Counted from the first letter of the stretch, positions 44,259 to 53,731 are shown. The stretch: DNA of 64,000 bases from Streptomyces sp. M92 (GCF_028473745.1 NZ_CP101137.1:5952001-6016000), one strand, 5' to 3'. Program-made: numbers and translations. Notes: generated by a model not told the origin, from the sequence alone.

Positions 44259-46304
44259 ATGCGTCATGTGACCCACCTGCCGTACACGACCAAGGAAGAG
44301 GAACACGTCGTCATCCCGATGTCGGACGGCGTCCGTCTGTCGGCGCGGATCTGGCGGCCCACGTCGTCGGACCACGAACCCGTGCCGGCGGTGCTGGAGT
44401 ACATCCCGTACCGCAAGCGCGACCTCACCGCCGAACGCGATTCGATCCACCACCCCTACATCGCCGGGCACGGTTACGCCTGTGTCCGCGTCGACCTGCG
44501 GGGCACCGGCGAGTCGGAGGGGGTGCTGCGCGACGAGTACCTGGAGATCGAGCAGCGCGACGCCGAGGAGGTGCTGGCCTGGCTCGCCGACCAGCCCTGG
44601 TGCGACGGCGGCACGGGGATGATGGGGCTGTCGTGGGGGGCGTTCGCGGCCCTCCAGGTTGCGGCCCGCCGGCCACCGAGCCTCAAGGCGATCGTGATCG
44701 CGTCCTTCACCGACGACCGACACGCCGACGACATGCACTACATGGGCGGCGCCATGCTGTCGGACAACCTGGCCGAGGCGGGCACCATGTTCGCCTACGC
44801 CACCTGTCCCCCCGACCCGGCCGTGGCCGGCGACAGCTGGCGCGACATGTGGCACGAACGCCTCGAGCACGCGCGCCCCTGGGTCGTGGAGTGGCTGCGC
44901 CACCAGCGGCTCGACGACTACTGGCGGCACGCCTCGGTCTCCGGGAACTACGCGGACGTGCGCTGTCCGGTGCTCGCGTCCAGCGGCTGGGCGGACGGCT
45001 ACTCCAACGCCGTGACCCGGCTGCTCGCCCACCTGGACGTGCCCCGCAAGGGGCTCATCGGCCCTTGGTCGCACAAGTTCCCCCACCTCGGCGAACCGGG
45101 GCCCGCCATCGGTTACCTCCAGGAGGTCGTGCGCTGGTGGGACCACTGGCTCAAGGGCGTCGACAACGGCGTGATGGACGGCCCGATGCTGCGGACGTGG
45201 ATGCAGGACAGCGTCCCGCCGTCCACCTCGTACGAACAGCGGCCGGGACGCTGGGTGGCGGAGCCCGAGTGGCCGTCCCCGCATGTCCGTCCGGTCACGC
45301 ACCCGCTCACCGGGCGGCGGATCGGGCCCGCCCTCGCAGCGGACGTGGAGGCGGGTCCCGGGGACGGAGGAGAGGACCTGACCGTGCGGTCCCCGTTGTC
45401 CGTCGGCCAGTTCGCGGGCAAGTGGGCCTCCTACAACGCGCCGCCCGACCTGCCTTACGACCAGCGCGAGGAGGACGGCGGTTCCCTCGTCTTCGAGACC
45501 GAGCCGCTGACCGAGCGGATGGAGATCCTCGGTTCGCCGGCCGTCGACCTCGATCTGACGGCCGACCAGCCGATCGCCATGGTGGCCGCGCGCCTGTCGG
45601 ACGTCCACCCGGACGGAGCCGCCACCCGGGTCACCTACGGTCTGCTCAACCTCACCCGCCTGGACAGCGCCGAAGAACCCGAGCCGCTGGTGCCCGGCCG
45701 CCGCTACCGGGCCAGGGTCCACCTCAACGGAGTGGCACAGAGTTTCCCGCCCGGCCACCGCGTCCGGCTCTCGCTGTCCACGTCCTACTGGCCGCTCGCC
45801 TGGCCGCCGCCGAAACCGGCGATGCTCGGCCTCCGCGAGGGCTCCAGCACGCTCACCCTCCCGGTGCGTCCCCCGGAGCAGGCCGACGACAGCCTGGCGG
45901 TGCCGTTCGGCGAGCCCGAGGGCACCCCGCCCCTCGCCACCACGACGATCACGCCCCCGGAGGAACGGTGGGACGTGAAGCGGGACCTGGTCGGATACCA
46001 CGCCGAGCTGGAGACGGTGAAGGACCGGGGCACGGTCCGCTTCGAGGAGATCGGCCTCGACGTCGGCCGCCGCGCGCACGAACGCTACTCCTCCGTCGCC
46101 GACGACTTCACGTCCGTGAGCGGTGAGTCCACGTGGACGATGGACTTCAGGCGCGCCGACTGGGATGTGCGCGTGGTCACCCACACCCGTCTCACCTGCG
46201 ACGAGAGCCGGTTCTTCGTCGACGCCACGCTGGACGGCTACGAGGGCGGCCGACGGGTGTTCTCGCGCACCTGGAACGAGACGGTGCCGCGCGACCTGCT
46301 GTAG
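44259..46304 (+). CDS. CocE/NonD-family hydrolase, second copy
   Basis: A 681-residue serine hydrolase of the same architecture as the gene at 16632-18638. Nucleophile elbow GMMGLSWGAF, acid candidate SGWADGYSN, catalytic His IGPWSHKFPH, C-terminal jelly-roll with GVAQSFPPGHRVRLSLSTSYWP. AAGGAGCG lies before the ATG. It is 12 bases after the ATP-grasp ligase and surely co-transcribed. It may hydrolyse the ligase product or a related ester or peptide, but that is inference. Confidence 0.84.
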   Translation: MRHVTHLPYTTKEEEHVVIPMSDGVRLSARIWRPTSSDHEPVPAVLEYIPYRKRDLTAERDSIHHPYIAGHGYACVRVDLRGTGESEGVLRDEYLEIEQRDAEEVLAWLADQPWCDGGTGMMGLSWGAFAALQVAARRPPSLKAIVIASFTDDRHADDMHYMGGAMLSDNLAEAGTMFAYATCPPDPAVAGDSWRDMWHERLEHARPWVVEWLRHQRLDDYWRHASVSGNYADVRCPVLASSGWADGYSNAVTRLLAHLDVPRKGLIGPWSHKFPHLGEPGPAIGYLQEVVRWWDHWLKGVDNGVMDGPMLRTWMQDSVPPSTSYEQRPGRWVAEPEWPSPHVRPVTHPLTGRRIGPALAADVEAGPGDGGEDLTVRSPLSVGQFAGKWASYNAPPDLPYDQREEDGGSLVFETEPLTERMEILGSPAVDLDLTADQPIAMVAARLSDVHPDGAATRVTYGLLNLTRLDSAEEPEPLVPGRRYRARVHLNGVAQSFPPGHRVRLSLSTSYWPLAWPPPKPAMLGLREGSSTLTLPVRPPEQADDSLAVPFGEPEGTPPLATTTITPPEERWDVKRDLVGYHAELETVKDRGTVRFEEIGLDVGRRAHERYSSVADDFTSVSGESTWTMDFRRADWDVRVVTHTRLTCDESRFFVDATLDGYEGGRRVFSRTWNETVPRDLL

Positions 46305-46346
46305 GACCGGTGGCCCCGGACGGCCGCGACGGTGTGGAATGGCGGG

Positions 46347-46853
46347 GTGAACTCTCGTACTCCCGGCGCCGAGCGCCCCGAACGCGCCCGCCCCGCCGCC
46401 CACAGTCTCACCGGTGTCGGCCTCGCCGTCCTCGATCCCGCCGGCCGGGTCCTGCTCGGCCTCGGCCACGACGGGCGCTGGGAACTCCCGGGCGGCAAGG
46501 TCGACGCCGGTGAGGACTTCGAGACGGCCGCCGCCCGGGAACTGGCGGAGGAGACCGGGCTCGTGGCGGACCCGGCGGACGTACGGGTCCTGGCGGTCCT
46601 CGTCGACGGCCTGGGCGGGCTGACCCGCGTGACGGCGGCGGCCGTCACCCGGGGCGCTGCCGGGACGCCCCGGGTCACCGAGCCGGACAAAATCGTGCGC
46701 TGGGGGTGGTTCGCCCGCCCGGCGGTGCCCTCCGCGCTCTTCGCGCCGTCCGCCTGTGTGCTGGACTGCCTGTGGCCCGAGACGACGCCACGGGGGCCCG
46801 CCGGAGTACGGCACTACGGACCGCTCGGCGGCACGGACACCCAAAGCGGCTGA
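46347..46853 (+). CDS. Nudix hydrolase
   Basis: A 168-residue protein with a perfect Nudix box, GKVDAGEDFETAAARELAEETGL, starting at about residue 54. It hydrolyses a nucleoside diphosphate linked to another moiety, such as a damaged nucleotide or ADP-sugar. The GTG at 46347 is chosen; the hexamer TGGAAT ends 6 bases upstream, matching a leaderless start. The GTG at 46332 in the same frame would overlap that hexamer. Convergent with the HIT gene (9 bases). Confidence 0.82.
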   Translation: MNSRTPGAERPERARPAAHSLTGVGLAVLDPAGRVLLGLGHDGRWELPGGKVDAGEDFETAAARELAEETGLVADPADVRVLAVLVDGLGGLTRVTAAAVTRGAAGTPRVTEPDKIVRWGWFARPAVPSALFAPSACVLDCLWPETTPRGPAGVRHYGPLGGTDTQSG

Positions 46854-46862
46854 ACGGGCCGC

Positions 46863-47357
46863 TCAGCGCGTCGGGTCCGCCGGGCCGGTCGAACCGAGCA
46901 CCTTCCTCAGCCGGTCGCAAACGCGCTCCACCTCCGGTGGGTCCGGGAAGCTCCCGGCCCGCCCCATCGCCACCTGCAGCGCCGGCCCGAAGGCGTCGAA
47001 GCGGGCCATGTCCGCGCCGCCGACGGGCTGCACGACGAAGTGGATGTGGCCGGGCACTCCCCCGGCGTGCGACCACAGGCACACATAGACCTGCTCCGGG
47101 GTCATCACCTCGGTGACGGCGGCGCTGACCCGCCGCAGCAGCGGCCCCAGTTCGCCGGACTCCTCCGCGGTCAGGCCGGCGACGTGCACCACGTGCCGGA
47201 CGGGCTTGACCACGAGGGTGCCGGCACCGAACGGCCCGACGCAGTGTTCCACCGCCCATGCCCCGGTGCGCAGTACGGTGCCGCCCGGCAACGGGGCTCT
47301 GCCCGCCATCAGGTCGCACGCCAGACAGCCGTCGCCCGCACCGGAATCCGTGACCAC
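46863..47357 (-). CDS. HIT-family protein, atypical histidine triad
   Basis: A 164-residue HIT-fold protein. A Cys pair CLACD near the N-terminus resembles the zinc site of Fhit/HINT-type HIT proteins. The triad, normally HxHxHxx, reads GHIHFVVQP: the second, catalytic His is kept but the third His is Val. It may still transfer or hydrolyse nucleotidyl groups. GGAGGGAAG precedes the GTG start. Confidence 0.78.
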   Translation of the reverse strand: MVTDSGAGDGCLACDLMAGRAPLPGGTVLRTGAWAVEHCVGPFGAGTLVVKPVRHVVHVAGLTAEESGELGPLLRRVSAAVTEVMTPEQVYVCLWSHAGGVPGHIHFVVQPVGGADMARFDAFGPALQVAMGRAGSFPDPPEVERVCDRLRKVLGSTGPADPTR

Positions 47358-47414
47358 GCCACTTCCCTCCCCGCACCACCGGACAGGCCGACAACCCTAC
47401 GCCCTCCCCACACA

Positions 47415-47456
47415 TTGACATGAACGCGCCCTGGCGAGACGCTGAGAGCGCTCTCA
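47415..47456 (+). promoter_or_regulatory. GH64-gene promoter with LacI-type palindrome
   Basis: TTGACA (47415-47420), a 17-base spacer and GACGCT (47438-47443) form a plausible promoter. TGAGAGCGCTCTCA at 47443-47456 is a perfect 14-base palindrome at the expected transcription start, with the central GC typical of LacI-family sites and close to the TGGGAGCGCTCCCA consensus of CebR. Confidence 0.7.
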
Positions 47457-47503
47457 GGTTCGGTACGGACCAATCCCCCCCCACACCCGCACGGAGGTCG
47501 AGG

Positions 47504-48700
47504 GTGCTCTCCAGCCTCAAACACCGTCTGCTCGCCGTGGTCTCGGCCGCGGGCCTGGCCGGCGCACTGCTCACGTTCGGCGGCTCGCCGCCCGCGGACG
47601 CGGCGGTTCCCGCCACCATCCCCCTGAAGATCACCAACAACTCCGGCCGCGGCGAGCCGGTCCACATCTACAACCTGGGCACCTCGCTGACGACAGGTCA
47701 GCAGGGCTGGGCCGACGCGAGCGGCACCTTCCACGCCTGGCCCGCCGGCGGCAATCCCCCCACCCCCGCACCGGACGCGTCCATCCCCGGTCCCGCCGCC
47801 GGACAGACCAAGACGATCCGCGTCCCCAAGCTGTCGGGGCGCATCTACTTCTCGTACGGCCAGAAGCTCGACTTCCGCCTCACCACGGGCGGCCTGGTGC
47901 AGCCGGCGGTCCAGAACCCGAACGACCCCAACCGCGACATCCTGTTCAACTGGTCCGAGTACACACTCAACGACTCCGGGCTGTGGCTGAACAGCACGCA
48001 GGTCGACATGTTCTCCGCTCCCTACACCGTCGGCGTGCGGCGCGCCGACGGCGGCGTGAGCAGCGCGGGCCGGCTGAAGGCCGGCGGCTACAGCGGCGTC
48101 CTCGACGCGCTGCGGGCGCAGCCCGGCTGGGGCGGGCTGATCCAGACGCGGTCCGACGGCACCGTCCTTCGGGCGCTGGCACCGCTGTACGGCGTGGAGA
48201 CCGGTGCCCTGCCCGCGTCCGTCATGGACGACTACATCAACCGGGTCTGGCAGAAGTACACGACGAGCACCCTCACCGTCACCCCGTTCGCCGACCGCCC
48301 CGGCACGAAGTACTACGGACGCGTCTCGGGCGGCGTCATGAACTTCACCGACGGCTCCGGTGCGGTCGTCACGAGCTTCCAGAAGCCGGACGCCTCCAGC
48401 GTCTTCGGCTGCCACAAGCTCCTGGACGCCCCGAACGACCAGGTGCGCGGGCCGATCTCCCGCACCCTGTGCGCCGGTTTCAACCGCTCCACGCTGCTGA
48501 GCAACCCGAACCAGCCCGACTCCTCGGCGGACGGCTTCTACCAGGACTCGGTGACCAATCACTACGCGCGGATCATCCACGCCCACATGGCCGACGGGAA
48601 GGCGTACGCCTTCGCCTTCGACGACGTCGGCCACCACGAGTCGCTGGTGCACGACGGCGACCCGGTCGAGGCGCGGCTGACGCTCGACCCGCTCGACTGA
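47504..48700 (+). CDS. Secreted GH64 endo-beta-1,3-glucanase
   Basis: A 398-residue enzyme of glycoside hydrolase family 64, the laminaripentaose-producing glucanases. The signal peptide covers about 1-33, ending near PPADAA. The catalytic Glu in FNWSEYT (E152) and Asp in TQVDMF (D168) have the 16-residue spacing known for this family. No carbohydrate-binding module follows. GTG 47504 is chosen because GGAGG lies 6 bases upstream; the ATG at 47420 falls in the promoter. It releases beta-1,3-gluco-oligosaccharides outside the cell, which the downstream importer could take up. Confidence 0.9.
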   Translation: MLSSLKHRLLAVVSAAGLAGALLTFGGSPPADAAVPATIPLKITNNSGRGEPVHIYNLGTSLTTGQQGWADASGTFHAWPAGGNPPTPAPDASIPGPAAGQTKTIRVPKLSGRIYFSYGQKLDFRLTTGGLVQPAVQNPNDPNRDILFNWSEYTLNDSGLWLNSTQVDMFSAPYTVGVRRADGGVSSAGRLKAGGYSGVLDALRAQPGWGGLIQTRSDGTVLRALAPLYGVETGALPASVMDDYINRVWQKYTTSTLTVTPFADRPGTKYYGRVSGGVMNFTDGSGAVVTSFQKPDASSVFGCHKLLDAPNDQVRGPISRTLCAGFNRSTLLSNPNQPDSSADGFYQDSVTNHYARIIHAHMADGKAYAFAFDDVGHHESLVHDGDPVEARLTLDPLD

Positions 48701-48714
48701 CCCGGCCGGAAGGC

Positions 48715-48758
48715 GCCCGCCCCCGTCCCCGCGCAGATGCGCGGGGACGGGGGCGGGC
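48715..48758. terminator. Bidirectional terminator with 20-base perfect stem
   Basis: Arms at 48715-48734 and 48739-48758 are exact inverted repeats of 20 bases (starting GCCCGCCCCC) around the loop AGAT. It lies midway between the convergent GH64 and GH1 genes and would terminate both. Confidence 0.85.
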
Positions 48759-48811
48759 TCTTGGTGCGGCACCGTGCGGGGCGGCGGATGGCGGTGCCGC
48801 ACCGGGTCCGG

Positions 48812-50254
48812 TCAGGCGCCGGGCAGAACGCCGGTGCGGGCGACCTCGGAGTACCAGCGGGCGCTCGCCTTGGGGATGCGGGTGCCGGTCGGGTAGTCCA
48901 CGTAGACGGCGCCGAAGCGCTTGCCGTAGCCGTGCGCCCACTCGAAGTTGTCCAGCAGCGACCACAGGAAGTAGCCGCGCACGTCCGCTCCGTCCAGAAT
49001 GGCCCGGTGCACGGCGGCCAGGTGCTCGCGCACATAGGCGATCCGGGCGGGGTCGTTGACCTGGCCCGCCGGGTCGGCGTAGTCGTCAAAGGCGGCACCG
49101 TTCTCGGTGATGACCAGCGGCAGCCTCGGGAAGTCGGACGCCAGCCTGCGCAGCAGGTCGTACAGGCCGGTCGGGTCGACGGCCCAGCCCATGGCCGTGG
49201 TGTCGCCCGGCGGCTGGTGGAAGGCGACCCGGTCGGCGCCCGGCCAGGGGCTGTGCGGGCTGTTGCCGTGCCCGTCCGAGGTGTGCGCACCGCTGCCGTC
49301 GGCCTCGGAGACGACGGTGGGCGTGTAGTAGTTGACGCCGAGGAAGTCCAGCGGCTGCCGGATCTGTTGGAGGTCGCCGTCGCGCACGAAGGACCAGTCG
49401 GTGAGCGCGGCGGTGTCCTTGAGCAGATCCTCCGGGTAGGCGCCCTGGAGCATCGGTCCGGTGAAGACCCGGTTGGCGAGCGCGTCGATCCGGCGGGCCG
49501 CGTCGGCATCGCCGTCACCGCCGGTCAGCGGGCGGACGTGGTGGATGTTGAGGGTGACGGAGCACTGGGCGTCCGCGCGGACCCGCTCGCGCAGCGCCTG
49601 GACGGCGAGACCGTGGGCCAGGTTGAGGTGGTGGGCGGCGCGCAGGGCGGCGACCGGGTCGGTGCGTCCGGGGGCGTGCACGCCGGAGCCGTAGCCGAGG
49701 AAGGCGCTGCACCAGGGCTCGTTGAGGGTGGTCCAGGTCTTCACCCGGTCGCCGAGGGCGTCCGCGGCGAGGGCCGCGTACTCGGCGAACCGCTCGGCCG
49801 TGGCGCGCTCGGGCCAGCCCCCGGCGTCCTCCAGTTCCTGCGGCAGGTCCCAGTGGTAGAGGGTGGCGACGGGCTGGATGCCCTTGTCCAGCAGTTCGTC
49901 GACGAGGCGCCGGTAGAAGTCCAGGCCCTTCTGTACGGCGGGGCCGCGGCCGGTGGGCTGGATACGGGGCCAGGCGAGGGAGAAGCGGTAGGCGCCGAGG
50001 CCGAGTTCGGCCATGAGGGCGACGTCCTCGCGCCAGCGGTGGTAGTGGTCGGTGGCGGTGTCGCCGGTGTCGCCGTTGCGGACCCGGCCGGGGGTGCGGG
50101 CGTAGGTGTCCCAGATGGACGGGGTGCGGCCGTCCTCGGTGGCGGCCCCCTCGATCTGGTAGGAGGCGGTCGCGGAGCCCCAGAGGAAGCCCTTGGGGAA
50201 GGTCAGGGCGGCGTCCGGGGCGGCGGACGCGGGCTGCTGTGCGGCGGTGACCAC
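48812..50254 (-). CDS. bglC: GH1 beta-glucosidase
   Basis: A 480-residue cytosolic family-1 glycosidase. The acid/base Glu is in TWTTLNEPWC and the nucleophile Glu in LVITENGAAFDD. It lacks a signal peptide and ends at ASARWYSEVARTGVLP as usual. It splits imported beta-gluco-oligosaccharides to glucose. AAAGGACTCAC precedes the GTG. Last gene of the operon after the solute-binding protein and two permeases. Context suggests laminari- or cello-oligosaccharides. Confidence 0.9.
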   Translation of the reverse strand: MVTAAQQPASAAPDAALTFPKGFLWGSATASYQIEGAATEDGRTPSIWDTYARTPGRVRNGDTGDTATDHYHRWREDVALMAELGLGAYRFSLAWPRIQPTGRGPAVQKGLDFYRRLVDELLDKGIQPVATLYHWDLPQELEDAGGWPERATAERFAEYAALAADALGDRVKTWTTLNEPWCSAFLGYGSGVHAPGRTDPVAALRAAHHLNLAHGLAVQALRERVRADAQCSVTLNIHHVRPLTGGDGDADAARRIDALANRVFTGPMLQGAYPEDLLKDTAALTDWSFVRDGDLQQIRQPLDFLGVNYYTPTVVSEADGSGAHTSDGHGNSPHSPWPGADRVAFHQPPGDTTAMGWAVDPTGLYDLLRRLASDFPRLPLVITENGAAFDDYADPAGQVNDPARIAYVREHLAAVHRAILDGADVRGYFLWSLLDNFEWAHGYGKRFGAVYVDYPTGTRIPKASARWYSEVARTGVLPGA

Positions 50255-50360
50255 GTGAGTCCTTTCGGGATGGAGGGTGCGGTGGGGTGAGGGTGCGCGG
50301 GCTCGTGCCCGGCGGGAAGGCGGCAGGAAGGAACGGGGGGGACGGCAGCAGGACGGCCGG

Positions 50361-51284
50361 TCAGCCCTTGACGGCGCCCGCCATGATGCCGCTGACGATC
50401 TTCCGGCCGAAGACGATGAACATCACCAGCAGGGGCAGCGTGCCGAGCAGCGCGCCCGCCATGATCAGCGACTGGTCGCGGACGTAGCCCGCGCTGAGCT
50501 GGGTGAGGGCGACGGGGACGGTCGGGTTGGTCATGTCGAGCACCACGAACGGCCAGAAGAAGTCGTTCCACGCGTGCACGAACGTGATCATGAACAGGAC
50601 CGACATGGCGGGCCGCGCGACGGGCAGCACGATGCTCCAGAAGATGCGCAGCGAGTGCGCGCCGTCCACGCGTCCGGCCTCGACGAGTTCGTCCGGCAGT
50701 GCCTCCGAGAGGTACTGGCGCATGAAGAAGACACCGACCGCGCTGACCAGGGTGGGGAAGATGACGGCGGGCAGCTGCTGCGACCAGCCCAGCTCGGCCA
50801 TCATCATGAACAGCGGTACGACGGCGAGCTGCGGGGGCACCATCATGGTGCCGATCACCAGCATCAGCAGGAGGTTGCGGCCCTTGAAGCGCAGCTTGGC
50901 GAAGGCGAATCCGGCCAGGGTCGCGAACAGCACCGTGGACAGGGCGATCACCCCGGCCACGATGAGGCTGTTGACCATGGCCTTGCCCATCGCGGCCTCG
51001 TCCCAGGCCCGGGCGAGGTTGCTGAACAGGTTCGGTCCGGGCAGGAACGGCGGCGGCGTCTGGCTGACCCGGGTGTTGTCGGTGGAGGCGGCCACCATGG
51101 TCCAGTACAGCGGAAAGATCGACAGTACCGCCATGATGGCGAGCAGGACGTAGGCGAGCGGGCCGGCGTGGTGCTGGCGTCCGGCGCGCTGGCGCAGCAG
51201 CCGGCGGCCGCCGCGGCCGGCCGGCTGCCCGGCGGGGGTCCGGGCCGGCGCGTCCGTCCGGGCCGGGAGGCTTTGGGTGGTCAT
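50361..51284 (-). CDS. Sugar ABC importer permease (MalG/CebG-type)
   Basis: A 307-residue inner-membrane permease with about six helices. The cytoplasmic loop EAGRVDGAHSLRIFWSIVLPVARPA is the EAA motif that contacts the ATPase. The N-terminal 40 residues are charged and cytoplasmic. It follows the other permease by 12 bases. No ATPase gene is in the operon; in Streptomyces the shared ATPase MsiK usually serves such importers. Confidence 0.88.
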   Translation of the reverse strand: MTTQSLPARTDAPARTPAGQPAGRGGRRLLRQRAGRQHHAGPLAYVLLAIMAVLSIFPLYWTMVAASTDNTRVSQTPPPFLPGPNLFSNLARAWDEAAMGKAMVNSLIVAGVIALSTVLFATLAGFAFAKLRFKGRNLLLMLVIGTMMVPPQLAVVPLFMMMAELGWSQQLPAVIFPTLVSAVGVFFMRQYLSEALPDELVEAGRVDGAHSLRIFWSIVLPVARPAMSVLFMITFVHAWNDFFWPFVVLDMTNPTVPVALTQLSAGYVRDQSLIMAGALLGTLPLLVMFIVFGRKIVSGIMAGAVKG

Positions 51285-51296
51285 GGCGACTCCAGG

Positions 51297-52283
51297 TCAG
51301 GACGTGCGGGAGCGCAGGCGCTTGATCAGACGCTGCGCCACGAAGGCGAGGACGAGCAGCATGAACATCGCCCAGGCGACGGTCGCCGAGCGGCCCATCT
51401 GGTAGTTCTTCCAGCCCTCCTCGTACAGGAGCAGGCCGAGCGTCTGGTACTGGTTGTCCGCGCCGCCGGTGATGCCGTTGGGGCCCTGGCCGAAGATCAG
51501 CGGCTCGCCGAACAGCTGGGTGGCGCCGATCGTGGAGAGCACGATGGTGAAGACGATGGTGGAGCGGATGCCGGGAACGGTGACGTGAATGAACTGCTGC
51601 CACCGGGAGGCGCCGTCGAGGGAGGCGGCCTCGTAGCGGTCGGCCGGGATGGCCTGCATGGCGGCCAGGTAGAGCAGCGCGTTGTAGCCGGTCCAGCGCC
51701 AGATGACGATGGTGGAGATCGCGGCCTGGGCCGGCCACTTGTCGGCCTCCCAGTTCACCGGGTCGATCCCGACGGTCCCCAGCGCCCAGTTGATCATGCC
51801 GAAGTCGCGTTCGAAGATCATGGTGAACACGAGGGCGGCCGCGGCGACCGACGTGGCGTAGGGCACGAGCGAGGCGACGCGGAAGAACAGCGAGGCGCGC
51901 ATCCGGTAGTTGAGCAGGTGGGCCAGGCCCAGCGCCATCATCAGCTGCGGCACGGTGGAGATGACGCCGATGGTGATGGTGTTCTGCAGCGCGTTCCAGA
52001 ACCGTGAGTCGCCCCAGAGCTCGACGTAGTTGTCGAACGCCACCCACTCCATGACGTCGAGGGTGGCCAGTTCCACGTCGTGCAGGGAGATCCACGAGGT
52101 GTAGACGAGGGGGTAGAAACTGAACGCCGCGAAGACGACGAAGAACGGTGCGACGAAGACGTACGGGGCGCCCTTGACGTCGAGCCGGTGCATCAGTGCG
52201 CCGCGCCGCCGGGCGGTGCCCGCGGCGCCCGTCCTGCCGGGCGGCTCCTCGCCGGTCCGGGCCTTGGTGGTGGAGGTGGCCAC
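51297..52283 (-). CDS. Sugar ABC importer permease (MalF/CebF-type)
   Basis: A 328-residue permease with six or so helices (first at about 40-62, APYVFVAPFFVVFAAFSFYPLVYTSW) and the EAA loop YEAASLDGASRWQQFIHVTVPGI. GTG 52283 is chosen for the AGGAAG ribosome site; the upstream frame is not hydrophobic. It lies 106 bases after the solute-binding protein and before the MalG-type permease in the same operon. Confidence 0.88.
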   Translation of the reverse strand: MATSTTKARTGEEPPGRTGAAGTARRRGALMHRLDVKGAPYVFVAPFFVVFAAFSFYPLVYTSWISLHDVELATLDVMEWVAFDNYVELWGDSRFWNALQNTITIGVISTVPQLMMALGLAHLLNYRMRASLFFRVASLVPYATSVAAAALVFTMIFERDFGMINWALGTVGIDPVNWEADKWPAQAAISTIVIWRWTGYNALLYLAAMQAIPADRYEAASLDGASRWQQFIHVTVPGIRSTIVFTIVLSTIGATQLFGEPLIFGQGPNGITGGADNQYQTLGLLLYEEGWKNYQMGRSATVAWAMFMLLVLAFVAQRLIKRLRSRTS

Positions 52284-52389
52284 CGGACTTCCTTCCTGAG
52301 AGCGGAAAGCGGATGTGCGGGCCGGGTCACGGGCCCGCCGCTCGACTGGCGGCGGGCCCGGACGGCCACGGGAGACAGCGGCCCGCGGG

Positions 52390-53697
52390 TCAGCCGACCG
52401 CCTTCTCGATGCGCTCCGCGGTGGTCTTCCACGCCTCGTCACGCGAGTCGCCCTGCTCGATCAGGGTCAGGCCCTGGGAGAAGAGGTCCTTGATCGTGCC
52501 GTCCTTGCGGCCGAGGACCTGCTTGTCGGGTATCTCCTGGGCGGCGGCGCCGAAGATCTGGCCGATCGGCGCGTCGCTGAAGTACTCCGACTTGGCGTTC
52601 TTGACGTCGGGGGACTGCAGCGCCTGCTCCGAGGAGGGGATGTTGCCGATCTCCTTGAAGATGTGGGCCTGCTGCTCGGGCGCGGTCAGCCAGGCGACGA
52701 GCTTCTTGGCCTCCTCCTTGACCGGGCTCTGCTCGATCACGCCGAGGAAGGAGCCGCCCCAGTTGGCGCCCTTCGGGGCCCGGGCGACGTCCCACTTGCC
52801 CTTGTTGGCCTCACCGGCCTTCTCGCTGATGTGGCTGAGCATCCACGCCGGGCACACGGCCGTGGCGAACGTGCCGTTGGCCAGGCCCGGGTCCCAGCCC
52901 GGCTGGAACTGGCGGAGCTTGGCGGTGAGCCCTTCCTCACCGGCGTCGGCGGCGAGGTTCCACGCCTCCTTGACGGCGGGGTTGGTTTCGTGGATCAGGT
53001 CGCCCTGCTCGTTGTAGTACTGCTCGGGGTAGCCGTAGACCATGGCGTTGAACAGGCCGCTGGCCGCGTCCATGTAGGCCACGTCGTCGCCCTTGAAGTC
53101 CTTCTTGAAGGTGCGGCCGACCTCGACGTACTTCTTCCAGTCGCCCGCCCACAGCTTGGCGACCTCCTCGCGGTCGGTGGGCAGGCCGGCCTGCTCGAAG
53201 TAGTCCTTGCGGTAGCAGACGGCCATCGGGCCGATGTCGGTGCCCAGGCCCAGCACCTTGCCGTCCTCGGTGCTGATCTGCGACTCCTTCCAGGGCAGGA
53301 AGTGGTCGGTGCCCGCCGTCTTGGAGAAGTCGGCGAACTTGTCCGCCTGCGTCTCGGTGATCTCCTTGGCGCGGCCGATCTCGATGCCCTGGATGTCCTT
53401 CAGGCCCTTGCCGGCGGCGAGCCTGGTCTGCAGCGCGGTGTAGTACGTCTGCTCGTCACCGGCGATCTCGGCCTGGATGTCGACGTCCGGGTTCTCCTTC
53501 TCGTACTTCTCGAGGAGGCCCGTCTCCTTGATGCCCATCACCCCGTACATGCCCATGGTGATGACGGTCTTGCCGTCCTTCTTGCCGCCGCCGGTGACCG
53601 AGTCGTCACCGCTGCTGCAACCGACGACGAGTGACAGCGCGCCGACGGCCGCGACCGCCGCCACCGCCCTCGTGCGCAACGAACCGAGACTGCCCAT
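52390..53697 (-). CDS. Sugar ABC importer solute-binding lipoprotein (CebE-type)
   Basis: A 435-residue extracellular binding protein of the oligosaccharide type. It has a lipoprotein signal ending LSLVVGCSSGDD, so it is anchored to the membrane by Cys. AGGAGGAGATCC precedes the ATG. It is the first gene of the importer-beta-glucosidase operon. The order lacI, E, F, G, bgl is that of the CebR-CebEFG-BglC cellobiose locus, but the operators differ from CebR sites, so the ligand may be another beta-glucan fragment. Confidence 0.88.
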   Translation of the reverse strand: MGSLGSLRTRAVAAVAAVGALSLVVGCSSGDDSVTGGGKKDGKTVITMGMYGVMGIKETGLLEKYEKENPDVDIQAEIAGDEQTYYTALQTRLAAGKGLKDIQGIEIGRAKEITETQADKFADFSKTAGTDHFLPWKESQISTEDGKVLGLGTDIGPMAVCYRKDYFEQAGLPTDREEVAKLWAGDWKKYVEVGRTFKKDFKGDDVAYMDAASGLFNAMVYGYPEQYYNEQGDLIHETNPAVKEAWNLAADAGEEGLTAKLRQFQPGWDPGLANGTFATAVCPAWMLSHISEKAGEANKGKWDVARAPKGANWGGSFLGVIEQSPVKEEAKKLVAWLTAPEQQAHIFKEIGNIPSSEQALQSPDVKNAKSEYFSDAPIGQIFGAAAQEIPDKQVLGRKDGTIKDLFSQGLTLIEQGDSRDEAWKTTAERIEKAVG

Positions 53698-53731
53698 GGA
53701 TCTCCTCCTAGCGACGGCGCTCACACATGGA

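Noticed and set aside
47420..47503. ATG at 47420 as the GH64 start
   Set aside because: It lies at the end of TTGACA and before the operator, so it is in the promoter; GTG 47504 has a GGAGG site and begins a signal peptide.
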